Positions 36,326 to 46,049 are shown, counted from the stretch's first letter. The stretch: 64,000 bases of DNA from Roseiarcus sp963775575 (GCA_963775575.1 CAVZJG010000002.1:930001-994000); one strand, 5' to 3'. Numbers and translations are program-made. Notes: generated by a model not told the origin, from the letters alone.

Positions 36326-36985
36326 TTATTGCCTGGTCATCACTTTGGGGTTGTTTGCGAACTCGAGCGGGGCTTCCGTGGCGTTGATCACGTCCTCTCG
36401 GGTCAGCCCCTCGGCGATTTCCGTCGCCAGGAGCCCCTGGCGGGTGACTTCGATGACGGCCATGTCGGTCACGATCAGATTGACGCACCTGACCCCGGTC
36501 AGCGGATAAGAGCAACGCTTGAAGATCTTCGGATTCCCGTTGTTCGTATGCTCCATCGCGACGATCACCTTGCGAGCGCAAGTGACCAGGTCCACCGCTC
36601 CGCCAAAACCAGCGATCATCTTGTCGGGGACCATCCAGTTGGCGAGATTGCCCTCCTCGTCGACTTGAAGCGCGCCCAAGACGGTCGCGTCGATATGCCC
36701 GCCGCGGACGAGCGCGAAGGAATCCGCGCTGTCCATGAAGCTCGTCCCGAGCTTCAAGGTGACGAACGTGACGCCCGCATCGAAATAGTCGGTGTCGACG
36801 TCGGCGACCGACGCGGGCGGGCCAAAGTCAAGAATGCCGTTTTCGCCTTGCACAACCACGCTGGAGCCGGCCGGAAGAAACCCGGGAACTCTTTGCGGAA
36901 GGCCGATGCCGAGGTTTACGATGTCTCCGGGTCGCATTTCTTGCGCGACGCGCCTGGCGATGAAATTTTTTCGATCGAAGGCCAT
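36326..36985 (-). CDS. 3-oxoacid CoA-transferase subunit B
   Basis: 219 residues. It starts MAFDRKNFIARRVAQEMRPG, shows VNLGIGLPQRVPGFLP and the catalytic Glu in VVVQGENGILDFG. The family (AtoA/ScoB/PcaJ) transfers CoA from succinyl-CoA or acetyl-CoA to a 3-oxo acid. Its ATG is one base after the subunit A stop and GGGAG lies inside the end of subunit A, so the two are translationally coupled. Confidence 0.92.
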   Translation of the reverse strand: MAFDRKNFIARRVAQEMRPGDIVNLGIGLPQRVPGFLPAGSSVVVQGENGILDFGPPASVADVDTDYFDAGVTFVTLKLGTSFMDSADSFALVRGGHIDATVLGALQVDEEGNLANWMVPDKMIAGFGGAVDLVTCARKVIVAMEHTNNGNPKIFKRCSYPLTGVRCVNLIVTDMAVIEVTRQGLLATEIAEGLTREDVINATEAPLEFANNPKVMTRQ

Positions 36986-36986
36986 G

Positions 36987-37631
36987 TTATGCTCCCGCCC
37001 TAACAATAGCGTTGACGTACTTGCCGGGAACGCTGATGATCTCAGGGTCGATTTCAGCAACGATCTCTTCTGCCTCGACGATGGTGTACTTCGCCGCAGC
37101 CGGCATCAAGCTGCAGAAATTCTTGGTTGCGCCGCGCATGAAGCAATTTCCCTCCAGATCCACGCTGGTTGCGCGCACCAGAGCGATGTCGCCCCGTATC
37201 GCCTTTTCCAGGAGGTAGGCTCGGCCGTCGAACATGGCTTTCTCCTTGCCTTCCCCTATGATCGTGCCGATGCCGACGACGGTGTAGAAGGCCTCGACGC
37301 CCATGCCTCCCGCCCTCAGCCGTTCGGCAAAGGTTCCTTGCGACGCGATTTCAAGCTTCTTTTCGAAGTACAGTCGTTCCGCCGCCGCGCTTCCGCGCAG
37401 GTAGGTGCAAATCATGCCTCGCGATCTTCTTGCGAGCAGCTTCTCCAGCGACGACATGTATGAAGGGTTGGCGGCGTTGGTTACAAAGAACAGGTCTTTC
37501 GTGTCGGTGGTCCTGAGCAGGCCGCGCAACAGCCTGCCGGGATAGCCCTTGGGCCCAAAGCCTCCGACCAGCACGACATCGCCGTCCTTCACTTTCGCAA
37601 CGGCGTCCACCATGTCGATCACTTTGCCCAT
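36987..37631 (-). CDS. 3-oxoacid CoA-transferase subunit A
   Basis: 214 residues from the ATG at 37631 (MGKVIDMVDAVAKVKDGDVV), chosen because GGAGG lies five bases upstream; an ATG at 37643 would put that site inside the gene. The CoA loop is LVGGFGPKGYPGRLL. ERLRAGGMGVEAFYTVVGIG and the C-terminal EIDPEIISVPGKYVNAIVRA match AtoD/ScoA/PcaI. It is the first gene of the leftward operon that continues through subunit B, thiolase and the two degenerate paralogues. Confidence 0.92.
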   Translation of the reverse strand: MGKVIDMVDAVAKVKDGDVVLVGGFGPKGYPGRLLRGLLRTTDTKDLFFVTNAANPSYMSSLEKLLARRSRGMICTYLRGSAAAERLYFEKKLEIASQGTFAERLRAGGMGVEAFYTVVGIGTIIGEGKEKAMFDGRAYLLEKAIRGDIALVRATSVDLEGNCFMRGATKNFCSLMPAAAKYTIVEAEEIVAEIDPEIISVPGKYVNAIVRAGA

Positions 37632-37642
37632 GCAGGCCTCCA

Positions 37643-37704
37643 TGTGTCATATAACACACTGTATTGTATAACTTGTTCGTATTGTACGATCGTTCGATCA
37701 ATAC
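37643..37704 (-). promoter_or_regulatory. AT-rich promoter/operator region of the CoA-transferase operon
   Basis: This is an AT-rich island in a GC-rich region. It contains two dyads: TGTGT and ACACA around CATATA (37643-37658), and a 26-bp element with GTATTG and CAATAC as outer arms (37679-37704) and ATCG-TT-CGAT near its centre. The word GTATTGTA occurs twice. The dyads have the size and symmetry of TetR-type operators. I cannot fix the -35/-10 boxes with confidence. Confidence 0.55.
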
Positions 37705-38028
37705 GTCAATGGGCGTTTTGTCGCAGGGCCGGCGCGTGGCCGGTCTCGACGAAGAGCGCATCCTCGCCAAGGGCGCCCGCGGCGCGCTGGAGCCGCTCCT
37801 CGCGACAATCGACGGCGGCGAGACAGCCCCCGACGTCCGCAACGCCGGTGCCCTGCTGACGGAGATTGCGCGATCGAGGTCGAGCGGCCGCGCCCGCCGC
37901 CATAAGTTCTGCGCGCGCCCGTCGCATGGCAGGCTCCAACCCATAGCCTCCGAAGGCGCCTCGCCGGCTTCGGGTCCGCTTTCGAGAACCGCCTCAAAGG
38001 CCGGGGCCGGCCGTAATGGGCGCCGCCA

Positions 38029-38502
38029 AGTCATACGGTTTCCGGGTGAATAGCTCGTCGGAAGATGGGCGCTCTGCCGAGCGCCCGATTCGCACACCGA
38101 AGTTAGACTCCCTGCCTGTCCGCTGTGCCTGATCCGTGCTCGGCGTCAAGGCCAAGCCCGTTTCACGGGTCGCGCGCCATAGGGCGTTCGCCAGAACGCC
38201 CGTCTCTCGACGGGCTATGCGCGCGAGCCTTGACCCCTCCGCGCGGCTCAGGCTCTCGGCCTCCATGATCTTTGTTGAGCGAGCCGGCCTCGCGGCCGGC
38301 TTCGCTCGACAAAGATCATGGAAACACAAACGCCGCATCGGAGCGGCGCAGTCACCGCGGAGCGGGCGAAGCGCAGCGCAGCAGCCGCGCAGCGGCGGCC
38401 GAACGCTATGCGTTCGCCTGGACTTGACGGCGACGATCCGATGTGGCCGCCGGGGCCGAGGCGTAGGTTCTCCCGAGCTATTCACTCGGAAGCCGTATGA
38501 CT
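38029..38502. repeat. MITE-like element with 29-bp terminal inverted repeats
   Basis: The ends 38029-38057 and 38474-38502 are inverted repeats matching at 27 of 29 positions (starting AGTCATACGG). The 474-bp interior has no convincing gene but many hairpins: GTCAAGGC with GCCTTGAC (38145-38152, 38227-38234), GGGCGTTC with GAACGCCC, and a 27-bp stem at 38263-38321. No clear target duplication is visible. It fills most of the gap between the CoA operon and the glycyl radical enzyme. Confidence 0.6.
38263..38321. repeat. long hairpin inside the MITE-like element
   Basis: CCATGATCTTTGTTGAGCG onward pairs with the segment ending ACAAAGATCATGG over about 27 bp with one mismatch and one bulged base. 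It recalls the 143-bp hairpin at 5807-5949 in its flanking words TTGAC, CGCGGCT and TCCATGA. Confidence 0.7.
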
Positions 38503-38605
38503 CATAGGGGATTCCCTCGGCGCGAGTTTTCTGACTCTTTAGGCGCGAAGGAGATTCGCGCCATGCCATCAGCGGTGAAGTTGCGGGAGGCGCCCGTCCC
38601 CGCGC

Positions 38606-40736
38606 TCAGGCGCCGTAGATGTGCCGGCCGATGATCTGGTTCTGGTAGCTCTCGTCCAGTTCGCAGAAATAGCCGCTCCAGCCCCAGACCCGGACCACCA
38701 GGTTGCGGTGCCGCTCGGGATGCCGCTGGGCCTCCCGGAGGGTGTCCACGTTCAGGGTGTTGAGCTGCATCTGCTGGCAGCCGGAGCGGACGAAGGCGCG
38801 GATAAACAAGGCCACCTTCTCGACCGCTTCCGTCCCCCGGAACAGGCTGTCCGCAAGCTCCATGGTCAGCGGGCCGCCGTTGCAGATGCGCCGGTAGTCG
38901 AGCTTGCCGAAGCTCTGCAGCACGCTAAAGGGCCCCCGCACCTGCACGTCCGGCGAAGGCGCCAAGGACGAGCTGAAGAACGCCCCCTTGTGCCGGCCGT
39001 CGGCGGTGGCCCCAACGGTGGGTTCGCGCATGCCCTCGTGGCCCTGGGCCAGCCAGACGTAGTACATGGCCGAGCCGGTCCCCGGGCGGTAGCGGCCGCC
39101 GCGGCCATTGTCGCCGGCGGCGGCGCAGGCGTCGGCGAAGCGGTCGAACAAAAGCACCAACAGGTCGTCGGCGCCATCGTCGTTATTGCCGACCTTCGGC
39201 GCGCCCTCGCGCAGTTCGCTCCGGAGCGCCTCCTCTCCCTGGAAATCCGCGTCCAGGGCCCGGATCAGCCGGGTCGGATCGATTCGCCGCTGCTCGTAGA
39301 CCAGGGCGCGCACCGCCGCCAGGGCGTCAGCGGTGTTGGCCGAGCCGGCGCCGTGGATGCCGAAGTTGTTGTACTTCAGGCCGTGGCGCAGGTCCCGGCC
39401 GCGCTCCAGGCAACCGTCCATCAGCACCGAGTACCAAGGCGCCGGCGGCAGCAGCAGCTTTCGGCTGGTCTCGGCCAGCCCGCGCACCTGCTCGGCCAGA
39501 TCGGCGCCGGCGCGCTGCAGGATCCGGTCGAAACCCTCCCCGACCTGGAGCCCGGCGCGGATCGCCCGGTCCGCCGCGGCGGGCATGGATGCGGCGCCGA
39601 TGTTCACCACCTCCATACCCTTGCCGGGGATGATGAACTCCCAGCAGGCGGCCACGGTATAGTCCCGGGCGTCCTCCAAGTCGTAGCCGGCGGCCGCCAG
39701 GCCGGGGATGACCACCTCGTCGTTGCACCACTGGGGAAAGCCCAGGCCGATGCGTGTCAACTGGACGCCCTTGGCCAGCAGCCCCAAGTTGGTGTCCCAG
39801 GTCACGCGCAGGTTGATCTTGGGATCGATCAGCGCCACCTTGCGGCCGGCCTCCAGCGCCATGGCGGTGAGCGGGTTCACCCCGTCGCCGCCGTCCCGGC
39901 GCACCCCGCCCAGCATAAGCGATTGGCCGTTGTCGCCCTGCTGGATGCCCGGGTAGAGGTCGCTGTCCTTGTTCAGGCTGATGAAGAAACTCCTCCAGCA
40001 GTTCCTGGGCTTCCGCGGGAGCCAGACGGCCCTCGGCGAGGTCCGCCTCCAGGTACGGCCAAAGATACTGGTCCAGCCGACCCAGCCCACAGTGGTAGTG
40101 CCCGCTCAGCCAGAGAACGGCATGGCACAGGCGCAGGGATTGGAGCGCCTGGCGGAAGCTGGCGGCGGGATGGGCCGGCGCCCGTTGCAGCGCCTCGGCC
40201 AAGTCGTCCCGGCCTACGGCCCGGGCCGCTTCGGCGTAGCGGCGGGCCAGTTCCAGCACCGCGTCGATGGCCTCCACCGCGGCGTCCAGGAAGGTCTCGG
40301 CTTCCCGGTCGCCGGCCAACCGGGCCCGGGCGGCCTCAGCCGTCGCGCGCCGGGCGATGAGGCCCTGGCCCAGGACCATGCCCCAGTCGGCGCAGATGTT
40401 GCTGATGGGCCCGAGCTCGTGGAAGGCGCGCCCGGCCAGGAGCCCGTCCATTTCCTCGGGAGGGTACAGGGGCGGAATCCGCCGCACCGTCCGGGTGAAC
40501 ACGATGCGCTCATCCGGCTCGATCACCACGGTCTGGGCCTCGCACAGGCGGCGGGTCAACCGGGCCGCCCGCCGGGTCCAGTCCAGACCCTCGCGCTCGC
40601 ATTCGGCCAGGACGTCCACCGTGTCGGTGGTGCGGAAGCGGTGGTGCTCACCGGCCCGGATGCGCCGTTTCATCTCCGCCAGCCGGGGCGAGAGTTCCGG
40701 CAGGGCCTCCTGCCGATGTTCCAACATGGCGTTCAT
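38606..40736 (-). CDS. glycyl radical enzyme (PFL-like), one-base frameshift
   Basis: About 709 residues if one T is removed from the TTT at 39987-39989. The N-terminal part (from MNAMLEHRQEALPELSPRL to EAQELLEEF) and the C-terminal part (from FISLNKDSDLYPGIQQGDNG) then join. The thiyl-radical Cys lies in YTVAACWEFIIPGKGME, and the glycyl-radical loop is VRVWGWSGYFCELDESYQNQ near the C terminus. The CWE motif is not that of pyruvate formate-lyase (CC), and the substrate is unknown. The activase gene lies upstream with ATGA overlap. Codon choice (CTG/CGG-rich) differs from neighbours, suggesting transfer. Such enzymes work only without oxygen. Confidence 0.88.
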
Positions 40737-41491
40737 AGGACCCTCGCATCCACTTCAAGTTCATGAAAGGGCGTGAGATCCGTTCGGCACGGAACCGTCT
40801 CGTCATATTCGGGGCGCCATTCCAGGCCGCAGGCCGCGTACTTGCCCCCCGCAGCCCGGTTGTAAGGCAGCAGTTCCACCCGGGGCCGCCCCGGCAATTC
40901 CCGGGCATGCCGGGCGATGGCGCTGAGATTGGCTTCCGTGTCGGTCACCCCCGGCGCCAACGGGACCCGGATCAGGTAGGGCACGTCCAGGTCCGCCAGC
41001 CGTTTGAGGTTGTCCAGGATCACATGGTTGTCGGCGCCGGTCCAGCGCCGGTGCGCCTCCGGGTCCATGAGTTTGAGGTCGAACAGCACCAGGTTGCAGC
41101 GCCGGACCACGCGCAGGAAATCCTCCGCTGGGGCGAACCCGGAGGTGCCCAGGACCACGTGCAGGCCTTCCAGCCGCTCCAGCACCGCCTCCAGAAAGGC
41201 CGCCTGCATCAGCGGTTCGCCGCCGGAGAAGCTCACCCCGCCGTCGGCCAGCAGCGGCGCCTGGCGGTTCAGGAGAGCGGCCAGCTCATCGGCCCGGTAG
41301 CTCCGGCCAGCGACCCGATCGCCGTTGGTCGCGCGCAGGACCTGGGGCTCCGGGGACCTGCCCTCCGGGTTGTGGCACCAGGCGCAGCGAAGCGGGCAGC
41401 CCTTGAGGAACACCGTGGTGCGCAGGCCGGGGCCATCATGAATGGTCAATTCACGGATGTCGAAGACCACCCCGGTCACGGACGCGGTCAT
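40733..41491 (-). CDS. glycyl radical enzyme activating protein (radical SAM)
   Basis: 252 residues from ATG 41491. The radical-SAM cluster motif is GCPLRCAWCHNPEG (CX3CX2C). SFSGGEPLMQ and DLKLMDPEAHRRWTG are typical of PFL-activase relatives. The ferredoxin-like insert with extra 4Fe-4S clusters found in many activases is absent, so it is of the compact PflA type. It installs the glycyl radical on the enzyme encoded immediately downstream; stop and start overlap (ATGA). Confidence 0.9.
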   Translation of the reverse strand: MTASVTGVVFDIRELTIHDGPGLRTTVFLKGCPLRCAWCHNPEGRSPEPQVLRATNGDRVAGRSYRADELAALLNRQAPLLADGGVSFSGGEPLMQAAFLEAVLERLEGLHVVLGTSGFAPAEDFLRVVRRCNLVLFDLKLMDPEAHRRWTGADNHVILDNLKRLADLDVPYLIRVPLAPGVTDTEANLSAIARHARELPGRPRVELLPYNRAAGGKYAACGLEWRPEYDETVPCRTDLTPFHELEVDARVL

Positions 41492-41943
41492 CGCCTTCCT
41501 TCCTTCCCTCGAGCCCGCCTTCGCTCCGCCCCGGACCCTCCGGGCCGGGGTAATCCGGGCCACTGGATCAATTCCAATACTTATCAACCCTCTGAAAGGA
41601 GTCTGGTTGATCGTTTTCGTCGCCATGAGCGTTTACGTTATCGTTGAAGTTCGTCAAGACTTTGATGACTTCTTGCCCGATTTGAACGCCTCATTTCAAG
41701 GGTGTGATCGAAGCGGCGCTCGGCAAACTCGTCGCCCCGCCGGCGACGAACAGCGGCAGGCGCCGTCGGCGCGGCCAGGAGGGCGCGTGAACAGCGGCCC
41801 GAAGCCGATTCACCGCGCCGGAGGGATGATCTGCCTATGCCGGATTGTGGCCTGCCGCATGATTTGGCCGCTTCGCGCCGCCGAGAAGCCATCCCCGCCG
41901 CCGCGCTTTGGCGCCGGGTTGGAGCAGGACGCGTTTTGACGGA
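41492..41943. other. intergenic stretch upstream of the activase, no gene seen
   Basis: The first 140 bp hold the probable promoter of the activase operon (AATTCCAATACTTATCAA lies in a locally AT-rich patch). The rest has open frames on both strands but none with a recognisable protein or ribosome site. Confidence 0.4.
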
Positions 41944-42220
41944 ATCGTCATCGCGAGGAGCGAAGCGACGCGGCGATCCAGCGGCCGCCGCCGCAGCCCT
42001 GCGATCCCCTGGGTCGCTTCGCTCGCGACGGCGCCGGCGTTTCCGTCTCAACCCGCCGCGCTCCAGCTTCGTCGCTACCCATGACGGCGTTGGCTCGATC
42101 TCGGGGCGGAATGTTCTGGCGCTGAGAATCTGGCGCGTGGCCCCTGCACGTGAGATGACGGGAATCGAGCCATGCCGGACGTTGGGATTGCCGGTCGCAA
42201 TTGGCCGGCAGCGGACTGGC
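41944..42220. repeat. dispersed intergenic repeat, copy 2
   Basis: Same orientation and layout as 27919-28204, including the internal hairpin of GGAGCGAAGCGAC with GTCGCTTCGCTC and the closing GCGGACTGGC. Differences are mostly substitutions with one or two short indels. Confidence 0.8.
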
Positions 42221-42424
42221 GGCTCTCGGCTGCGCCTCACGCGAAAGCGGACGCCAGCCTCGCCGGGCGCTTTGGCTGCGCCCGACCCAACTCGCCGCCA
42301 GATTGCCGATTGGGTGGTCTCAGAACCGGACGTTCCGCGCCGCCTTGTGGCGGCGCCTTCGCAGCCAATCCAGCTATGCTTTTCCTGCTGACTTCGATCC
42401 GGAACGTCGGTAGGCTGCGCCGGC

Positions 42425-43447
42425 ATGAAAAAGATCGGCTTCCTCTCGTTCGGGCATTGGACGCCCTCGCCGGAGTCGCAGACGCGCTCGGCGGCCGACG
42501 CGTTCCTGCAATCCATCGACCTAGCCGTTGCGGCTGAGGAGCTGGGCGCGGATGGGGCCTATTTCCGCGTCCATCACTTCGCCCGCCAGCTCGCTTCGCC
42601 GTTCCCGCTTCTGGCGGCCGCGGGCGCGAGGACCCATCGCATCGAGATCGGCACGGCGGTCATCGACATGCGCTACGAGAACCCGCTTTACATGGTCGAG
42701 GACGCGGGCGCGGCCGACCTGATCGCCGGCGGGCGGCTGCAACTGGGGATCAGCCGGGGCTCGCCCGAGCAGGTGATCGATGGCTGGCGCCATTTCGGCT
42801 ACCAGCCGGCGGCGGGGCAGAGCGACGCCGACATGGGCCGGCGCCACGCGGAAGCGTTCCTCGACAGGTTGGGCGGCCAAGGGTTCGCGCAGCCGAACCC
42901 GCGCCCGATGTTCCCCAATCCACCCGGCCTCTTGCGCCTCGAGCCCTATTCGGCGGGCCTGCGCGAGCGGATCTGGTGGGGCGCCGGGTCCAACGCCACG
43001 GCGGTCTGGGCGGCGAAGCTCGGGATGAACCTGCAAAGTTCGACCCTGAAGAACGATGAGACCGGAGAGGCGTTCCATGTCCAACAGGCCGCCCAGATTC
43101 GGGCCTACCGCGCCGCCTGGAAGGAAGCCGGTCATGCGCGCGAACCGCGCGTCTCGGTCAGCCGCAGCATCTTCGCGCTGGTGGACGATCGCGATCGCGC
43201 CTATTTCGGACGCGGGCGCGAGGAAGAGGACCAGATCGGCCACATCGACGAGAAGACGCGAGCGATATTCGGCCGTAGCTATGCCGCCGAGCCGGACGTC
43301 CTCGTTGAGCAGCTCAGGAAGGACGAGGCCATCGCCGAGGCCGACACGGTGCTCCTGACGGTCCCGAATCAGCTGGGTGTCGCCTACAATGCCCATGTCA
43401 TCGAGGCGATTCTTACCCATGTCGCGCCCGCCCTCAGTTGGCGCTGA
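42425..43447 (+). CDS. LLM-class (luciferase-like) flavin-dependent oxidoreductase
   Basis: 340 residues. The N terminus MKKIGFLSFGHWTPSPESQT and the core (LAVAAEELGADGAYFRVHHF, RIEIGTAVIDMRYENPLYMV, GGRLQLGISRGSPE) match the bacterial luciferase-like TIM barrel using FMNH2. The substrate is unknown. It stands alone on the plus strand after the dispersed repeat; no flavin reductase is adjacent. Confidence 0.88.
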   Translation: MKKIGFLSFGHWTPSPESQTRSAADAFLQSIDLAVAAEELGADGAYFRVHHFARQLASPFPLLAAAGARTHRIEIGTAVIDMRYENPLYMVEDAGAADLIAGGRLQLGISRGSPEQVIDGWRHFGYQPAAGQSDADMGRRHAEAFLDRLGGQGFAQPNPRPMFPNPPGLLRLEPYSAGLRERIWWGAGSNATAVWAAKLGMNLQSSTLKNDETGEAFHVQQAAQIRAYRAAWKEAGHAREPRVSVSRSIFALVDDRDRAYFGRGREEEDQIGHIDEKTRAIFGRSYAAEPDVLVEQLRKDEAIAEADTVLLTVPNQLGVAYNAHVIEAILTHVAPALSWR

Positions 43448-43863
43448 CGTCATCCCAGCGACGGCCTAGATGGGCGCGTCGCAGCCGGGAGGGGAAGGGC
43501 GGGTTTACAATGATTGGGAGGCCGAAGCGGACTTTCATCGTCGATAGACTCTCGGCTCCGGTCGGCCCAACCGAGAGATTCCTTGCGTTTGACTGAACGA
43601 CAGGGATCGACGTAGAGCGGACATAGCAGATCGCCGGTGGACGTCGAGGAGTCATCCAGTCCAACGGTCGCCGCGCGACGGCAAGATTCCGCCCTGGGCG
43701 GTCGGTCCCGGTTCCCCGGGGCCGCCGCCCGGGTACGGGGCGCAAATCCGGCCTTCCGACCTCGGACGGCGGAGCAGGGCGCGCACGACGAGCGCCGGGA
43801 TTTTCCTTGCCTCCGGGCTCGAAGAGGGGAACATTCCCCGGCGTCGGCTCTCGGGAATCGGCC
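43448..43863. other. intergenic stretch, degenerate repeat remnants
   Basis: No gene is recognised. The segment 43604-43636 (ATCGACGTAGAGCGGACA and following) resembles 44813-44843, so these are probably copies of a small dispersed Hyphomicrobiales intergenic repeat. Confidence 0.4.
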
Positions 43864-44712
43864 ATGCGATATGGCGCAAGCACGTTCATTTGGGCCTCGC
43901 CCTTCTCCAATCGAACCCTCGATCTCTTTGACCACGTCAAGGCGATCGGCTTCGATATCCTCGAAATCTGCGTCGAGGATCCCGCTACGATCGACGCTCC
44001 CGCCATTCATGATCGGGCGGCGCGGACGGGCGTGTCGGTCACGATCTGCGGGGCCTTCGGGCCGGACCGGGACCTGAGCTCGGAGGATGCGGCGGTCCGG
44101 CAGGCGGCCCTTTCTTATCTTGAGCGCTGCATCGACTTTGCGAGCGAATTGAAAAGCCCGTTCGTCTCGGGGCCGATGTACGCCGCTGTCGGCAATACGC
44201 GCCTGCTCGACGAGCGCGCGCGCGGCGACCAGTGGGAGCGGGCGGTCGGCAGCCTGAAGCGCGCCGCCGCCTACGCCGCCGGGCGGGGCGTCAAGCTCGC
44301 CATCGAGCCGCTGAACCGATTCGAGACGGACCTCGTCAATACGGTCGATCAGGGGCTCAGGCTTATTGATGACGTCGAAGCCGACAACGTCGGCCTGCTC
44401 CTCGACACTTTCCATATGAACATCGAGGAGAAGGACATTCCCGCCGCGATTCGGCGCGCCGCGGGGCGCATCGTCGAGTTCCACGCCAGTTCGAACGATC
44501 GCGGAACGCCCGGCGACGACCATCTGCCCTGGCGCGACATCGCGACGGCGCTCAGCGACGTCGGCTTCGAGGGGCCGGTCGTGATCGAGGCCTTCACCCC
44601 CGAAATCAAGGAGATCGCCAAGGCGGTCTCGATCTGGCGGCCGCTCGCCAGGAGCCAGGACGCGCTCGCCACGGACGGGCTGAGAAACCTGCGCGCGGCG
44701 TTCAGGGAATAG
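43864..44712 (+). CDS. D-tagatose 3-epimerase-type sugar epimerase/isomerase
   Basis: 282 residues, MRYGASTFIWASPFSNRTLD onward. Metal ligands fit the family: Glu in LAIEPLNRFETD, Asp/His in LLLDTFHMNIEEKD, His in EFHASSNDRGTPGDDH, and Glu in VVIEAF. The enzymes interconvert ketohexoses at C3 (for example D-fructose and D-psicose). It lies near, but on the opposite strand from, a sugar ABC transporter operon that carries a second, unrelated isomerase, so the genes may share a rare-sugar pathway. Confidence 0.87.
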   Translation: MRYGASTFIWASPFSNRTLDLFDHVKAIGFDILEICVEDPATIDAPAIHDRAARTGVSVTICGAFGPDRDLSSEDAAVRQAALSYLERCIDFASELKSPFVSGPMYAAVGNTRLLDERARGDQWERAVGSLKRAAAYAAGRGVKLAIEPLNRFETDLVNTVDQGLRLIDDVEADNVGLLLDTFHMNIEEKDIPAAIRRAAGRIVEFHASSNDRGTPGDDHLPWRDIATALSDVGFEGPVVIEAFTPEIKEIAKAVSIWRPLARSQDALATDGLRNLRAAFRE

Positions 44713-44862
44713 ATTCGGGGTTCATAATTGACTTTCGGCGCCCCGGCATGCGGGCCACGGGAGGACCGGAATCGAGCCGAAGCGAACATTCGTCCCGAGC
44801 TATTGAACGTCGCGAATCGACGTTGAGCGGCCGTTGCAGATCGCGCCCGCGGACGACGCATA

Positions 44863-45027
44863 TGGGATGCGATCATCCTCTCGGCCGCCTCGCGATCGGG
44901 CTGCCGACTGCTTTTGTCCGAGGACCTTCAGGAAGGCTTCACCTGGGCCGGCGTGACGGTGGTCAATCCATTCGCCTCGACGCAGCACGCTCTGCTGCAG
45001 GCGCCATTGGAGGAGGATGACGAATGA
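44863..45027 (+). pseudogene. C-terminal fragment of a VapC-type PIN-domain toxin
   Basis: The frame reads WDAIILSAASRSGCRLLLSE then DLQEGFTWAGVTVVNPFAST and ends EEDDE. The first part is the conserved C-terminal part of PIN nucleases with the acidic SEDLQ. Nothing resembling the N-terminal catalytic Asp or a VapB antitoxin lies upstream; that sequence is repeat-like. It is a remnant. Confidence 0.65.
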
Positions 45028-45098
45028 CCCGAAATCTTAGCCAGAGTTGGCCTCAATACGACACGGCGCGGACACTGGACTCTGCGCCCCAGCTAGCG

Positions 45099-46049
45099 CT
45101 AGGCCGCCCTCTGTCCGCGCTGGCTGAACGCGCTCACGCCCAGGGACACGATAATGAGCGCGCCGATGGCCACGTCCTGGAAGTACGGATTCACCTGGAG
45201 CATGTTCAGCGCGTTGGAGATGATCCCGGTGAGGAGCACGCCGAAGAACGTGCCGATAATCTTGCCCCGCCCGCCCGTCATCGGTGTGCCGCCGATGACC
45301 ACGGCGCCAATGGCCTGCAGCTCGATCCCGCTTCCGGTGGAGGGCTGGGCTGCGCCGATGCGGGACAGAAGTAGGGTTGCCGCGATTCCTACGAGCAGAC
45401 CGTTGATGATGAAGAAGATCAGCTTGTTCAGGTTGATCCGGATGCCCGCGAGGTAGGTGGCCTGCACGTTGCTCCCGATGGCGAAGGCCCTGCGGCCGAT
45501 CTTTGTGTATTTCAGAATGAAGTGGACGATGAGGTAGCCCGCGAGGCTGATAATGAACATGAGCGGGACGATATTGAAGAACCTCTTCGTCCCGAGGAAC
45601 TCGAAGTTTCCGTAGACCAGCTGCAGGACGCCCTTGGTGAAGGCGAGGGCGATGCCGCGGAAGATCCCGATGCAGGCAAGGGAGATGATGAACGACGGCG
45701 CCTTGAACAGGATCGAGCACGCCCCGACGAAGAAGGCGTTGAATGTAGCAACGAGCATGCCTGCGACCACGGAGGGAACGGAACCGTAGCCGGCCTTGAT
45801 CATGATCGCCATCACGCAGGCGGACATTCCGATGTTCGCGCCCACTGAGATATCGAAGTTCCCCGCGATCATTAGGAGTGTTGCGCCGGAAGCCACGAGG
45901 CCGAGCACCGACACCTGCTCCAGGATGTTCTCGATGTTGTTCAGCCCGAAGAACCGCGGATTGATGAGACCCGTCGCGACTGCCAGGGCGACTTCAACGA
46001 TGAGAAGGAACAACCACTGTTCACGGAAGATCGAGACGGTTCTCCGCAT
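45099..46049 (-). CDS. sugar ABC transporter permease (RbsC-like)
   Basis: 316 residues with about nine to ten membrane helices. The family motif is LLMIAGNFDISVGANIGMSA, with the coupling loop RRAFAIGSNVQATYLAGIRI and the signature GAVVIGGTPMTGGRGKI. It is the last gene of the leftward operon: isomerase, binding protein, ATPase, permease. Only one permease is present, so it probably works as a homodimer as in ribose transport. Confidence 0.92.
   Translation of the reverse strand: MRRTVSIFREQWLFLLIVEVALAVATGLINPRFFGLNNIENILEQVSVLGLVASGATLLMIAGNFDISVGANIGMSACVMAIMIKAGYGSVPSVVAGMLVATFNAFFVGACSILFKAPSFIISLACIGIFRGIALAFTKGVLQLVYGNFEFLGTKRFFNIVPLMFIISLAGYLIVHFILKYTKIGRRAFAIGSNVQATYLAGIRINLNKLIFFIINGLLVGIAATLLLSRIGAAQPSTGSGIELQAIGAVVIGGTPMTGGRGKIIGTFFGVLLTGIISNALNMLQVNPYFQDVAIGALIIVSLGVSAFSQRGQRAA

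Noticed and set aside
37994..38569. 191-residue minus-strand frame
   Set aside because: It runs through the hairpin-rich MITE-like element and has no protein-like features.
38621..40360. 579-residue open frame on the plus strand
   Set aside because: It is antisense to the glycyl radical enzyme and has shadow composition.
38606..40736. pyruvate formate-lyase (pflB)
   Set aside because: The active site has a single Cys in a CWE motif rather than the adjacent Cys pair.
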